Shown here: positions 34,157-48,090 of the stretch, piece by piece
Position numbering within the stretch: the stretch's first letter is position 1
How the letters are laid out: every line of letters starts with the position of its first letter
NCBI GenBank assembly: GCA_002104905.1
Contig: MCFE01000040.1
Location: 1 to 64,000, forward strand
Length of the DNA: 64,000 nucleotides
Reading direction: 5' to 3'
Origin: Basidiobolus meristosporus CBS 931.73
Taxonomy: Eukaryota; Basidiobolomycota; Basidiobolomycetes; Basidiobolales; Basidiobolaceae
Notes under the pieces: model-generated
What the model saw: only the letters and a program-made list of their open reading frames with translations
The model's database searches: none
What the model was told of the DNA's origin: nothing
Translations under genes and position numbers: made by a program

Positions 34157-37100
34157 AGTCATTCCCGTGGAAGTAGTCCACTCTTATTGGATGACCCCAC
34201 CAGACGCGGAAACCTTGATTAGTTTACAGAGCTAGGCCGCCATCAATGTTTCAGGCTCAACATTGAATCAAAGTTCAAATCATTTTTGGAGCTGTTGAGA
34301 TTGGTAAAGCGGATAGAATAGGATCAATACATTTCGTATTCGTCGATACCTCAGATTGTACTACTCTATGTACCAGCCAGATACCTCAGTCGGTCCAGAA
34401 TCCCAATTATTTTGGATATGCATAAAAACTACATTAATAAAGAAGCATCCAGGTTTAGCCAATCTAGTGCATGATAACAGAACACGGATTTTCATACTAC
34501 ACATAAAGAAACGGTTGACACTACATAAATTGCTGTCCTGAGAGCACATATATGAAAAAGATCGACGATGTGTAGCTGAACGCTATTGAGGATGTTGATC
34601 TATTTGAAGCAAACATATTGAATCCCATTCTACCAGGAAATCCCATCATATTTTCGGCATCCCACCACAGGTTACTTGACTACTGTCCGATAAAAGGCTT
34701 ATAATTGATGAGCGATCAATTTCGATGGTCATTTGACGTTAGAACTAATAAAGACAATGCCCAAATACCATATTCTTCAGCTTACAGGGCCATGAAGTAA
34801 CTTTCAAATCATCGGTGAAAGGGCATTCGGGTATCCATCATCATCTCGCTGCGCATGATTGCGAAATAAGTTTATCATCTTATCAGTGGAAGCTCGGATG
34901 CACCCAAAGGATAGTCAGTGCTTAGGTAATTTCCTAGATGAAGGGTTATCAATGTTTTCACCTATTCCCACAGCATCTGCCCAGCTAATACTAATCTTGA
35001 TATTTGTGTTACGTCTTGGTTTGAAAAATACTGGAAATATTGCATATTACGAGTGAGACGAAATCAATACCATATCCTGAATGCAAATTCAAGAATCTGT
35101 ACCAGTATTTTACCGCACAAAAGATACTTCGCTTGGATAATTTCCACAAATACAAGAGGAACTGATAAGTTATCCGTACCGTAGTCGAAGCCACCTTCTA
35201 AAACCGTAGCAGCTCAACGCACACTCTCTACCCAATAGACCTTCTTATCGAGATTCTGGTCGCACAGATATATCAACATGAAATTGGGCTAGCCAGTTTA
35301 TGATTATTGAGGAAATCTTAAATATCTCCATGGCAAAGTTCACTTCTCCTTAAAACTCCCTCTACTCTAGGGTGATAACTGAAAGTATCTTGGAAGTACA
35401 CTCCACAGTTATATCGGGCGAAGCGTACGCGGTATCGATCATGGTACATATAGTAACTATGCGAGATTACATGTTGAGCATCCGTGGCATTATTCGGACT
35501 CTCCTATTTTGGTACATTACCCTCTAATTATGACTTGAAACAGGTCTCCTATACAATAACTATTTGTATTGAGTTCATATTGCATTCCAGGCTCTAGTAT
35601 TATCAACCAGCCTGATATGTAAATTCGAGTTAATCTGCATCAGTCGAATTCCATATATCGATATTTTTAAAATACACGGCGATCTGGCGATCAGCTTTTA
35701 ATGTAAATATAATATAGTGCCAAACCCTCGTATTAGAATGGTATTAGTCACCCACAGATTTCCACAGCATCCAAGGACGTTGACGCTGGTAGTATATTGG
35801 ACAGTGTGCGCAGCCAGTCATGCTATCCTTCCGGTCTGATGCTCAGAGCGATAAAGCCTCGTCAAGACAGCGAGAAACGTGTCGTTTCTTTTTGTCTATG
35901 GGGAGTAAGGCGGTTGACTCCATATTACTGTGCCGTTTCTACGAGTTGTGCTACAAGTGCATCGAAATCGCACAGGAAGTCTCGAACTTGTCAAATGATT
36001 CTCGACCAGTTCAATATATTAATAATACAAATTTATTGGGAATTGCCATGTAATGGACTGTATTCTCTATAGGTGAGATATTTACCAGCCATTGCACTAT
36101 GCGAATGGCTAGCAGTACTGAAAGAATATTTAGAGCCATCTTATTTGTCTGGTTAAATGTAAGCAGCCTATAGAGCGAAATCGTATAAGAATACCAATGA
36201 GCTTCGCCTGGCCCCTTGGCCAAGGTGGCCTCTGCTTTGGTATTTGAGAATGCGGATATATGGAATGAAAAAGCTGAATTCTATTTGCAGGCAGCTGGGG
36301 CTTGATCCGCCATTTCTACTTTCTATTTAGTCCCAATAGTAATTTTAGGCAGTCACAATCGCTACACATCACGCCGCTTTGCCAATGCGTCGCACTCTAG
36401 TTAGCTATATCTGGTCAAAAATACCAGACTCAACAGTTTGGACCTTCTTTCCTGCTCGTGCCACAAACGAAGTTATACTTTCTATAGACACAAAGGGGCA
36501 ATAGGATTGGATCCAGGATAAAGTGTGTCTGATTAAAACGTCCATCGCATGAGCCCATATTGAGTTTGTGAAAGTAAATCCCCAGTTTTTCGTGGCTTCG
36601 TACCACAGTCAAGTTGAGATCGAACATATGTTGGATGGAATTGGATCAGTCCAGTTGAAGATGAGTTCCCTCGAGTTTGGGAGCCCGTAGCATTGATCGA
36701 TGAAATATCAAAAGGTACAGGCTAATGAAAGTGTGTCGGTTGATCTAAAAGTGGGGAGATCTTTAAACCGTCGTTACATCTGCTTAACTATCGCATCGTC
36801 TAGGGTCGGTTATGAGCAAAAATGGCCGATTTTCCATATTGGTTGCAGAACTAGGGGGTTACTGAGCAAGGGAATGTCATAAACCTCGAATATTGCACCT
36901 CCTAAATAGAACGGATATGCTCGGGGAACCTCATATCTTTTCACTCATCACAATAATGCCTCTCATCTTAAAGGTTGCTGAATCGGTCTTTTCCAGCTAC
37001 ATGATGGAGTTGTCTCATTGTCGATGAGACTTGAGCCACTCTTACAGCATTCATCGCAAGCCAGCACATGAGGCATAGGCCAAGGTGGTGGTGCTTTCAC

Positions 37101-38102
37101 ATGTTGCTCTCATGTTGTCACACACAAGACATATTCCTTTATTGGGGCAGGTTTGAGGAGTGGGTGGGTATCGTCATATATCCTCACTATATATCACACA
37201 TTGATCTGAAATTTCAGCAGCGGGTATCGGAATTGATGTTAAGACCGACCAGATGATAGATCAATTGATTAGGGTATCTTGCAGAGCCGACCCAGAATCA
37301 AGAGTACTCATGGCCCCACTTTAGCGGGTAGATCGTCAGTTGTAACAATTAACGAGAAAATAGAATGCTCATTTCACTTCATAATGAAGATCAATATACA
37401 AGGGAATACTGGGAATCTTCACATGAAAACGGAGTTGGGATTAAAGTGATACCAGGTTTTAGAGTGCACCAAGTGTAGTTGGATGCATCTAATCTTCCTT
37501 CCTAGGCAGGGCTGCTTGGTCTCATGTTCACTCTACCACAATTAGGCGAAGTGGCATCTGAATTTGGCCTAAATTCAATATCCACTTGATATGTAGATAC
37601 CGCCATCCATTCCTTCATACACATTTTGAATCATACGAGTCCCAGTGCAGGGAGTGGTACCCTCTGAAGTGATGACGATGGGTGCTTGTTACCAATCCAT
37701 CAGGATGCTATGATACATGAGGATTCTGAGTTGACCAGGGATACTCTCGGCCGAATACTTCAAAAGCATGTGGGTAGTGACGATGCTTCTAGGGTGTGGA
37801 TACGTCAAGTCATATTAGTTATGGTATCAAGATCTCCATGGTTCCGCTCAACGAATTACAGCGAGGCCATTTGTAAATTAAGTTATCTGGAATAAATGGC
37901 AAAAGGTAAACCTCCAAGTAAAATAAGATTCTTTAATTAACCTTCACCAATCCAGTAAGTTGGTTACCATGATTTCAAATTAAGGATATCAATCTAAATC
38001 GTTGCCCTAGCAAAAATTTAGCATGGCAATACCATAAGCATCAGGCTAAAAACTCCAAAGATTCACCCAAAGGGGGTTTACGTTGTCTTTCAGCTTTCTA
38101 AC
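34157..38102. other. Largest gene-free stretch outside the transposon nest
   Basis: Nearly 4 kb without a recognisable gene, repeat or RNA. Overlapping plus-strand frames at 35797-36072 and 35820-36053 are the longest; the latter has a protein-like run (ILLCRFYELCYKCIEIAQEV) but no start context, splice structure or family match that I can support. Confidence 0.45.
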
Positions 38103-40130
38103 ATGTCCAAATTCGATCCAAATACTTTTGCAAATCTAGAGGACTTGGTTACCGAACACTTACACCTTGAATTGAAAGTTGATTTCGAGAAAAAGCGCCT
38201 TGTTGGTACTGTGCTGCTTACTCTGAGAACAGTAGCTCAGGAGGTCAAGCAGGTCATTCTTGACACCAATCAACTAACTATCAACGGGGTATATGAAGGT
38301 GAGGATTTGGAAAAATCGCTGGAGGTAGGTGGATACTTTGGACTATTTTGTATACCGGCACAGTCTTACCTCCACTTTATACTAGTATCATCTTGGGGAG
38401 CCGGACGTTTCATTCGGCCGCGCCTTAAAAATATCGCTCCCAAAGCCTCTTGGTTCTAATGAGCTGATTAAAATCTTAGTAAAGTATGAGACCACCAAGG
38501 ATTGTGGTGCTTTGCAATGGCTGGAGCCTCACCAGACTGTGGATAAAAAGCATCCATACTTGTTTACCCAATGCCAAGCCATTTACGCTCGTAGTCTGAC
38601 CCCTTGTCAAGATTCACCTAGTGTAAAGATAACATACTCCGCTAGCATCGATACCCCTGCGCCACTTCGAGCTCTTATGAGTGCACTTCGTATTAACGAG
38701 GAGCCAGAGCTTGTTGGTGACTCTCGAGTGTACAAATTTGAGCAAAGAACCACCATCCCTTCTTATTTAATCGCATTGGTTGTTGGTGACTTAGAAGGAA
38801 GAGAGATCGGCCCCCGGTCAACTGTGTGGAGCGAACCAAGCATGATTGAGAAGTGTGCATGGGAGTTTGTTGATACCGAGCAGTTTATAAAAACTGGAGA
38901 AGACTTGCTGACACCTTATGAATGGGGGCGTTACGACTTGCTGGTTTTGCCTTCATCGTTTCCATATGGTGGTATGGAGAATCCATGCCTTACATTCGTC
39001 ACTCCTACTCTTCTCGCTGGTGATAGATCCTTAGTAGACGTAGTGGCGCATGAAATTGCTCATAGGTATCTGTTTCCACGAACCAGTGTTAGAGTAGATC
39101 ATTAATGTATTATGTTTGTTAGCTGGATGGGAAACTTGGTCACGACAAACAATTGGGTAATTAGATTAGTTCAGTTTACTGGTGACAGTCCGACCTAGCT
39201 AACATTTCCATTTTCCTGTAGGAAAACTTCTGGTTGAATGAAGGCTGGACAATGTTCATCGAGCGCAAGATCATCGGTCGTCTGCATGGCGAACCCTCCC
39301 GCCAATTTAGCGCACAGTTGGGTGTAAAAGATCTAAAGGCTGATGTCGACCTATTTGGCCATAAAAATCCACTCACTTGTCTTTGCCCCCGCCTGCAAGG
39401 AGTTGACCCAGACGATGCTTTCTCTAGCGTGCCTTATGAGAAAGGATTTAATTTCTTGTATTATTTGGAGCAACTTCTGGGTGGGGCAGATGTGTTCGAG
39501 CCTTATATGAAGGAATATGTCCGACACTTCGCTGGAAAATCATTGTCCACTGAGGAATGGAAGGATTTCCTGTATCGTTATATGGAAAGCAAGTATGGCC
39601 ACGAGAAAATTTCGCTACTTGATGAGGTCGACTGGAAAGGATGGCTTTACACTCCAGGCATGCCTCCCATTGAAAATAAGTTTGATCAAAGTCTTTCACA
39701 TGCTTGTATCCAGCTAGCAAATAAGTGGGATACCCATCGCAATACCCCCTTCGAAGCTTCGCCCAAGGATATTGAATATTTTTCCACCGATCAGAACATC
39801 TTTTTCCTAGAAGAGGTCCTTCAGACTGACCCAATGCCACATAGCGCCTTGGATGCTATGGATCACGCTTACGGTCTCACGAAGGTCCAAAATGCTGAGA
39901 TTCGCTTCAAATGGCAATTGTTGTGCCTAAAGGCCGAATACCAGCCAATTTATCCTGAAGTTGTAAAATTCCTTACAGAGCAAGGGAGAATGAAGTATAC
40001 TCGGCCTTTGTATCGTGCCCTTTACAAATGCCCATCAGGGTCTCAGCTAGCCAGGGATACCTTCAAGAAGAACAGAGACTTCTACCACCCGATCTGTGCA
40101 CGGTTTATCGAGAAGGACCTCGAGCTTTAG
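38103..40130 (+). CDS. Leukotriene A4 hydrolase-type zinc aminopeptidase (M1 family)
   Basis: Four exons (38103-38324, 38386-39065, 39123-39156, 39222-40130) give 614 residues, close to the 611 of the human enzyme. The N-terminus reads [18 protein letters not shown], typical of the family. The exopeptidase motif PYGGMENP is present. The zinc site is HEIAH at residues 296-300 with the third ligand E319 in LNEGW, giving HExxH-x18-E. PYEKGF carries the conserved catalytic tyrosine. The 34-base third exon encodes part of the metal site. A C-terminal helical repeat domain follows, as in LTA4H and yeast Lap2. It trims N-terminal residues from peptides in the cytosol; whether it keeps epoxide hydrolase activity cannot be told. 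No truncation is seen. Confidence 0.95.
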
Positions 40131-41047
40131 CTCCCCATGAATTCAACCAATGCTCAAACTGCTCTATCACCCTTATCCAACTAGTTTAGCAAACGGTGGC
40201 ATGGGTTGAAAACTGAATAAAACTGCCATACATGAAGACTGTTGTTGACAATACGGTTTCATCAACCAATTGAGCAACGTGTTGTGAAGCCATAAATAGA
40301 CTGATGGCAATTTACACAGGTTGTTGGAGAGCAATGAAGTGACTGTATGACATATAGATATCAAAAGTAGATGACTACCCTATGTGAGACCGGAATAAAC
40401 GCCCATGTAAAATAGGCAATGAAGCAAATCCATTTTCTCTGTTAGTCATTTGTCTAAACTCAAATATATAAACAGATCATCAATGCTGACCAATGACTAC
40501 GCACAATCTAAAGAAGCATCGAAATCCCATTTCTCCTGAACAGCTCAAACACTGCATGGATACTGACAAATGAAATACCTTCAGCATAGTATTTCCCAGT
40601 AGGTTTGGGTGGATGATTTGCTAAAGATGTTGGCCACGCAAGTCCGCTAGTTTAGCTGGTTTTCGCCGTACATTTATTTATATATGCATTAATAGCGGCT
40701 TCGAAAATTCGATATTTAATTCTCTTTCCATTGGGACTGAAACAGCACAGAGGCGTATTATAAGTGAGAACACGAAGATGCTTGAGAGATAAAAGGTTAT
40801 GTTCGCTACGTTACCAGACAATTATTTATGCTAGGGTGTGTGGCTATGCCTGAGTATCCAATCAAATTTCTTCAAATACCCCTTCATTTCAAGCATTACA
40901 TCTACTCCATCTCATCTGATAATTTCTCGATATCTTGCTTCAGCACTTCCTCCTACTACATATATTTATCTGAGAAGTGCTATCCAAAACGCCAATATCT
41001 CAACTCCTAAACGGTCCTCCAGCACTATTATTGCCTGATACTTTGCA
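40131..41047. other. Intergenic region upstream of the JmjC gene
   Basis: About 0.9 kb. It holds the 3' end of the aminopeptidase transcript and the promoter of the next gene. A CT-rich, leader-like stretch lies at 40870-40960. No gene seen. Confidence 0.5.
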
Positions 41048-44000
41048 ATGCCCGAAGTTGAGCACTGCGACAATAACCAGGAGCGGTTTTCCAGCGATAC
41101 TTTAAAAGAAGCTTCGGTCAAAGTAGAGTATAATCTCTTACCCGGAACAGCATCAACGACACCAAAAGGAAACCTGAATAAAGTTGCTATTCGGCGCCCA
41201 AGTACTAGATTATCGGAAGACCAGGTGAGGATACTCGAAGTTGCGTCAAGTGTGTATAAATCAGTTCCAAGTGCTGCCCGAATAGAATGGCTATCCCGCC
41301 TAATTAAAGCAGACACCGAGTATATTATCGATTGGTTTGACTGTCAAGTATATCCTCAACCTCACAGCCACACTGGTCCTCAACTGCTAGTCGCTAACGC
41401 GAACGAAATGCAGTGTGAGGCTGATTCGGACACTGAAATTAAAAAGCAGTCCTCCAAGACACCACTTGTGAAGAGAGTCAGTAATGAAGTCGACGAAAAC
41501 CTCCCAACCAAAAAGCAGCCAACAAAATCGCCACACACTTCAAGCAATCGCACCGATAGAAGGCCTTCTAGAAATCAGCTGAGTAGCGCTTCCCACACAG
41601 CAGGACTCAAAACCGACTCGATTAGACCCCAGATTTTTGGGAAAGAAAATATCCACGTTCAAAAATCACCGTGTCAGAATCAAATATACTCAATGTTTGA
41701 AAAATGTAGAAGTTGCATCCGCAAAAACGGTGACGTTTGTCGATTCAGAGAATTTCGAGTATTTCGAGAAGATCCCAAAGGCCAGCTTACATATGGCCCT
41801 GCGTTTCAATCATCAACTGTGCTAGCTCATTCACACGTACCTAATGGGCGCAGCAGGAGCAATTCTAGGGGGCATTCGCTGAATCCGATCCCTAGAGAGC
41901 TGCTTTTACTGGGCAGCCGGCTGAGGTTGCCAATGGAGGTTTGGATGAAGCACGAAAATTATTTACGCAGTATCATCGCGCCTAGCTTGTTGGAGATCAT
42001 TAATCGAGAGATTGCCTTCATGGAAAACACCACATACTATCAAAGAGCAACGCCGATGGGTGTGCGACAAATGTGTGATGCTTGCTTAACCTCGATTTTC
42101 AATGGTTTCTGGTTGTGTTGCGTGTGTGGCATGGAAATATGTTTGTACTGCTTTGATGAATGGACAACCCGAAACCCGAAAGTTAACATTTGTTCTTATA
42201 AGCGAACTCATGAGAAGGTACAGATGATTCGTGTTTCGAGAATTAGCCTAAAGGAGCTTTTGGATTTCCGGAGCATAGTCCAATCCATTGAAGCCCCCAC
42301 CGACAATGTCGATTGCCTGAAAAAATCGCCGAGCTCAGAGAAGGGCCGACTTTCACATGAGGCTGGTTATCTTATTGATGGCTACAAGAATGTTACGTTG
42401 GAAAACTTTCAAGAAAGATGGCGAAATGGGGAAACGGTGGTCATCCGTGACTTACTTGATAAGATCAAACTAGACTGGTCTCCAAACTATTTCATCGAGC
42501 ATTATGGTGACGAAGCAGCCGATATGGTAGACTGTTCAACTGGATACACCGTTACAAGCAAGACGGTGGGTGACTTTTTTCGTGGATTCAGTGATATGGA
42601 TTTTAGATCGCGAAACGACGAAGGAAAACACCTCGTTTTGCGCATCAAAGTATGTTAGTTACTTGATGCCATTTCTATTCTACTAAATACTAATAGGTAC
42701 AACCGAATTTTAACAGGACTGGCCTTCGGACATGGACTTCAAAGATAAGTTCCCAGACCATTTTATGGATTTCATGAAAGCCCTACCTTTCCAAGAGTAT
42801 ACACAACGCAAAGGTATCTTGAACCTTGCAAGCCGTCTTCCTGCTATAGTAGTTCCACCCGATCTTGGACCCAAAATGTACAATGCATACGGGTCTGACG
42901 ATGGTGAAATTGGTGTTGGTACCACACCTTTACACTTGGATATGGCAGATGCTGTGAATCTAATGGTTTATAGCATCAACCCTGTGAACGAACAAGATAC
43001 CCAAGCATCTGGTGGTAACTCCGTGAAGCATCACGATGCTGGAGCCGTATGGGATATTTATCATTTTCAAGACCTCCCAAAGATTCGGGAGTTTCTTAGA
43101 GACTACGCTGATCAAATGGGGCATTCGGTCGACGACCCTATACATGACCAAGTATTTTACCTAAATGAAACACTACGGCAACAGTTGTTCTCACAGTATG
43201 GAGTTCGCGGTTGGCGAGTATATCAAAATCCTGGCGATGCAGTCTTCATACCTGCGGGCTGTGCGCATCAAGTCTGTAATTATAAAAGTTGCATCAAAGT
43301 GGCTATGGACTTCGTAAGCCCCGAGAACGTTTCAAGATGTGCTGAGCTCACGAAGGAATTCCGATTGTTAAGCCAAGGGCATCGTCGACGCCAAGATCTG
43401 TTACAGCTTGAGAGTATATTGTATCACTCATTGCTCAACTCCGAGAGTGCAATTAAAGGTGAAGAAGTAGACGAATTGCTACCTCAAGAAATCCAGGATT
43501 CCGTTAGCCCCAACACGGCACGTAAAACCAGAAGCAGGATTACCACCAGAAGTGCTAGACCTGAAGAGTCACCCAAGCCCACTGACCTGAAGAGAAAAAG
43601 AGCTTCGAGCGTTGTCAAAAAGACGCTCAAAAGAAAATCGGATGATACCAGCTTTGGCGGCGACATGCCCACAGTAGACGAAGAAATAGTTGATTTGCTC
43701 TCTGGGTCCAAAAGTAAACCTCATAAATGTCCTACCCGCTCTCAGAACCCAACAACCGCACCTCCATTTGAGAACAGAAAATCGAAATTTACCTATGTTA
43801 CCAGATCATCTAGCGATTCCAGTTTGACCGATCTTAGTGATCTGGTCAATAGCTCCGACGAAAGTAGCTCATCACGAAGTGAGAAGCCCAGTGCACGCAA
43901 AAAACCTGAACCACTTGCTAGAGCGCATAAACGAACATCAGCCGTCAAATCGTATTCCTCCAGTGACGATGAGCCTGCAGTATATGAAACCAAAAAGCGA

Positions 44001-44387
44001 CTTCGACGACATACAACAACAAACAACGCTCAAGAACACACTATAGAGGATGAAAACCATGCAGTAGCCAAGAGCAGCGATGTTCGAGAAGCCGGAAACC
44101 CCAGAAAAAAGCCCAAGAGAGAAATCAACCTCCCATCTAGCAAATCCACGCCCAAAATCAAGCTCATTTTGAGCTCCAAGGAGCAAGAACCCGAGAATCC
44201 ATCTGCGCCTCATGCTTTAGAATCAACGGAAGCTCGCAGCGTGGAAAAACATCCCTTGTGCAAACAAACTGTAGTGGATCCCGCTAAAGATACAGAACCC
44301 CAATCCGCCATTGCATTGCTTGATCTTGGCAGTTCCAAGGATCCAAAGGAGCACCCTTCGCTCGACTCAAATGACAAGCATGCCTGA
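41048..44387 (+). CDS. KDM3/JHDM2-like JmjC histone demethylase with homeodomain-like N-terminus
   Basis: Two exons (41048-42649, 42717-44387; 67-base intron, phase 0) encode 1090 residues. Residues 48-100 resemble a homeodomain: RRPSTRLSEDQVRILE, then a helix ending IIDWFDCQ where WF takes the recognition-helix position. Residues 215-235 carry a cysteine cluster (CRSCIRKNGDVCRF). Residues 343-383 form the KDM3-type zinc finger (CDAC, CCVCGMEICLYCF). The JmjC domain spans about 450-740; the iron ligands HLD and CAHQ place H607, D609 and H718. The last 350 residues are charged, serine-rich and basic, probably disordered and nuclear. KDM3 enzymes remove methyl groups from H3K9 using 2-oxoglutarate and iron. 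The substrate here is inferred. Confidence 0.9.
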
Positions 44388-45532
44388 GATGATCAGCATC
44401 ATCTGGTGCAGCATTTGTCATAACGAAAGTGCTTGATGCGTTGCATTCATTTTTTATCCGAGTAAACTTTCTGCATTGCTTGGCTACTTCCCTGTATATT
44501 GGCAGGCGGCTTGAATGGCCTGATTGCCATGGGTATTAGATGGAATCAACATCCAGATCATGTTGCCACTAGAAATTAGCACCTTGTAAATGTACAGCAA
44601 TTAATCTTCAGAATATACATAGTTGAAACGCTCCATGCATGTGCATGTATCCATTGGCGTATGTAGCAGCCAGGCCTAAAGCCCGCCCAGTGCCTCAATC
44701 ATATCATTCGTCCGCAGCAGAAGCACAGCCAATCTATTATTAGAATATTCCACTTTGATCATATTGTAGCGCCCAGCAGCATGGCCATTCAAAACACCAC
44801 CCCCTGTCCAGTGAGATCCGACTGTTCTTGGGAAGCAACCAACTAGCCGTGTGATTAGAGCAACGTTGTTGCAAATCAGCTAGGAATATAGCCTCTGTAG
44901 GTTGCAAATATTGGTGGTAGAGGATCCGTGGTGTTTCGGTTTCATCTATTTTGAACCAAAGCGGGGTTTTTCTGCACGGATACAAGTGTATTCTTGAATT
45001 TACCACTCCAAGCTACATCATTCTGTATTGTTTCTATACTTGATGAAATTGGAATAATGATATTTATGCTGTCTGATGCATCTGTTTGGTCTCACTCCTA
45101 TTTGGTAGTGATAATGAACCAAAAAAACCCCTTTCGTCTGGCGCCCCCTTTTCCAAATCAAAGATATTAATGTCTTTCGGGCGCCCCTATTTGTGAATAG
45201 TAGAGCTGCTGCCCATTTCCTAGTTATTTCCTTCTCTTCCTCAAGTCCCGAGTTTCAACTGGTTTCCGCCTTTGTTTACTCAAATTGTACCCTGTGCTTT
45301 TCTCTGTGAATAGTATGCTCAAAGGCTTCTTATAATACTCACCATTCCATACGCCCCAGCTCCGTCAAGCAAAACCTTGGCAGTTTTTGACCAAAGAACT
45401 ACAATAAATACTGTCGAGATAGGTTCACTTTTGGAGCCTGACCAGCTTGACATATATTGCGCTTAAAGAGTCTTCGAATTTCGTTTGGGATATCGTTTCT
45501 TTCCGCCAGCGAGAACCGAGGCCTGCGTTGTC
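44388..45532. other. Intergenic region upstream of the TBC gene
   Basis: About 1.1 kb. CT-rich sequence near 45210-45300 may be promoter or leader. No gene or repeat seen. Confidence 0.5.
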
Positions 45533-46852
45533 ATGTCGAACACGAGTATACCTCGCTTTTACGTCCGTAAACCAACACAAGAATATGATGCTGTCGAGCC
45601 CTCTCTGGGCGAGAAGAATTTGGATATCGCTCTTGCCCGTAGGCTGTCTCAACAGGAGGAGATATTTTCTAGCCTCTCGCAAAGGCCCGCAAGCTACTCC
45701 TCAGAGTACAAGCGTACCAGCACCGACTCCATCGACCCTTACAGCATATCCTCAGCAAGTTCCGGATCTAGTCCCTTATTCAACGACGAAGAGAGTACAT
45801 TGTCGGTGTTCGATTTGGATGAGGAGTATCAGGAGCTGAGTTTAACTATTCCGGCCAAAACATCCCAGGATTGCTTTATTGAACCGGATTCGGCTACTAT
45901 TATAACAAGTACTGTATCGTCCGGAGTCTCGTCACCTTTGTGCGGAGGGCCTGACTTGTGGGAGGCACTGAAGGCTGACTTTTCACAAATGCAAGATTCG
46001 TCTCCGGAGCTTGTTCGAGAACTGGTTTACTCGGGAATTCCTAACAACCATCGTGGTGACATTTGGCAACTGTTAAGCAACAGTAAGGAAACTCATCTGG
46101 AGTCGGTTTACTACAAGCTTTTACTTGAGCCAACCGAATACGACAAAGCGATTGTACTGGATCTGTCACGCACCTTTCCGACTGTTGAGGAGTTTATGGC
46201 AGTCGGTGGCCTGGGCCAAACGAAAATGTTCAAGGTTCTGAAGGCTTACGCAGTATACGACACCGAGATCGGATATTGTCAAGGCCTTGGGTTTATTGTA
46301 GGTACGCTGGTAAGACAGATGTCCGAACCGCAAGCGTTTTGCGTATTCATGCAACTGATTGAGACGCATTCTATCCGGAGCATGTTTCTACCTGACCTCC
46401 AAGGACTAGAATTACGGATATTTCAGCTGCGTTCTTTACTCCACACCCACTTCCCAAGCTTATTTAAGCATCTTCAAGAGCACCAGGTACAGCTTGGAAT
46501 GTTCCTCCCGCAATGGTTTCTCTCGTTCTACGCCGCATGCTTTACTCCGGCTTTTGTCCAGCGCTTGTTTGACATTATTTTGCTGGAAGGTGCGTTGGAG
46601 ACGTTGTTTAGAGTTGCTCTGGCCATATTTTGTAAGGTCGAGCAACCGATCCAAGAGATGGATGACTTCGACGATATAGCCACCTTGCTAAACCGAGGTT
46701 TGGGCAATCTGTTTGAATCCGAAGATGAGCTGGTTGCCCAGATCTGGAAATGGAGAGATAAGGTTGACGAAGACATTCTGACAGACCTGGAAACGAAGTA
46801 TCTTCGCATTCGGGAGATCTTCGGCGATAGCTGGAGCGAAGACTCTTTTTAA
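45533..46852 (+). CDS. TBC-domain Rab GTPase-activating protein
   Basis: A single intronless frame of 439 residues from ATG 45533 (MSNTSIPRFYV). Codons upstream in the same frame start only with TTG, so the ATG is preferred. Residues 1-165 are polar, serine-rich and probably disordered, with acidic patches. The TBC domain runs from about 168 (SGIPNNHRGDIWQLL) to about 390. It contains both dual-finger residues: the arginine of IVLDLSRTFP at about position 213 and the glutamine of GYCQGLGF at about 250, so it should accelerate GTP hydrolysis on a Rab protein. The order and spacing recall the EVI5/Gyp5 branch. It probably acts in vesicle traffic. The lack of introns is unusual in this window. 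Confidence 0.92.
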   Translation: MSNTSIPRFYVRKPTQEYDAVEPSLGEKNLDIALARRLSQQEEIFSSLSQRPASYSSEYKRTSTDSIDPYSISSASSGSSPLFNDEESTLSVFDLDEEYQELSLTIPAKTSQDCFIEPDSATIITSTVSSGVSSPLCGGPDLWEALKADFSQMQDSSPELVRELVYSGIPNNHRGDIWQLLSNSKETHLESVYYKLLLEPTEYDKAIVLDLSRTFPTVEEFMAVGGLGQTKMFKVLKAYAVYDTEIGYCQGLGFIVGTLVRQMSEPQAFCVFMQLIETHSIRSMFLPDLQGLELRIFQLRSLLHTHFPSLFKHLQEHQVQLGMFLPQWFLSFYAACFTPAFVQRLFDIILLEGALETLFRVALAIFCKVEQPIQEMDDFDDIATLLNRGLGNLFESEDELVAQIWKWRDKVDEDILTDLETKYLRIREIFGDSWSEDSF

Positions 46853-48090
46853 GACATGAGTGCTAAGGCTTTCGCGAAATCGTAAACGCTAGGAATATTA
46901 ATCACGGATTTTTGGTCTATTCAAATCTTAGAAGAACCTCTTCTGTAATAGTATCGTCAACTTGACACTCATCAAAAGCATCCCGTTGGCATCGCACACC
47001 CCAACAAAGTCAATCTTTTTGCTACTAACTAATCCTCCCAATAACATACCTATTCAAATATCCCTTACCATCCTAATGTATTCTATACAACGGCCTTTCG
47101 CAGAACTTTTGTAATAACCAGCCCCTTCTGTATACAAACACGCCCCTGCTATACAAGAATGAACGCCTCGGTTTACTGATAGTGTTGTAGTGTATTAGGT
47201 TGGGCAGTGGCCTGGACCAGCGAAGACCTAGGCAGTGTGTGGCATGGCGCGCAATTGAGGCCTATGCATAGCATATTTTTTTCAAGCCGAAAGTGAACCA
47301 CTTCACAAATGCTCTAGCCATCCGATGCTGGCGAGCGGCTATGCTGAGAGCTGGTTTTCGGCAATGCCAGCATAGACTGAAACATATGGGCACATATATT
47401 ATGTACACCTCTACCTCAAACACCTTCAACGCCCTATTGATCAGCCAAAAAGTATTGGTTGTCTACCGATCCAAGGAATCTGTGGGTTGACCAAAAATAG
47501 TGGCTCTGCTACTGATCTCTGAGCGATAAGACTAGCGGCCATGTAAGCGCCCTGCGTTGTTTAACCACCTAGCCAGTCTTTGCCATGTGTACGTATTTGT
47601 CAATCTCTTCGTCATGTCACGGGTCGGCTTACATACGGAGCCTCAGGTGTACCAAATTACCAGGAAGACGGCGAACAACCCACTGGGATCCCGAATTGGC
47701 ATCCATCGTGTACTAATGCGATTATAGATACTCCCTCCTCTACATGCATTGCGACCTTATTGGTTCGGAATAAGATACAAGACGAAGAGCTACTCAGGGA
47801 TCCGAACACCGTCCTATCTATTTCCGCATTCGCTCAAATTGTCGCAGGAGAGTGGTGTTAGTGACTGGCTTGACCGCAATGGTTTCCATCTGGATTTGGA
47901 TTTGGTGTTTAAAATAGGATAAAAATCTTTATTAGGATTATGCCGCACGATTCATAATGGAACTGGCCAAATATAGGCTTGGATCAGAGGAAACAGTAAT
48001 AATGATGAAATGGGGATATATCGGGTCGAGGGACCAATGAGCTGCTTGACTCGGTTGATCAAAAAGGGTTCCTATGAAAACTTATGTTTC
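46853..48090. other. Intergenic region between convergent TBC and NADPH oxidase genes
   Basis: About 1.2 kb. Frames at 47293-47490 and 47580-47861 have no family match. Both transcript ends should lie here. Confidence 0.5.

Noticed and set aside
35797-36072. Two overlapping plus-strand frames
   Set aside because: A short protein-like run is present, but no start context, homology or splice structure supports a gene.
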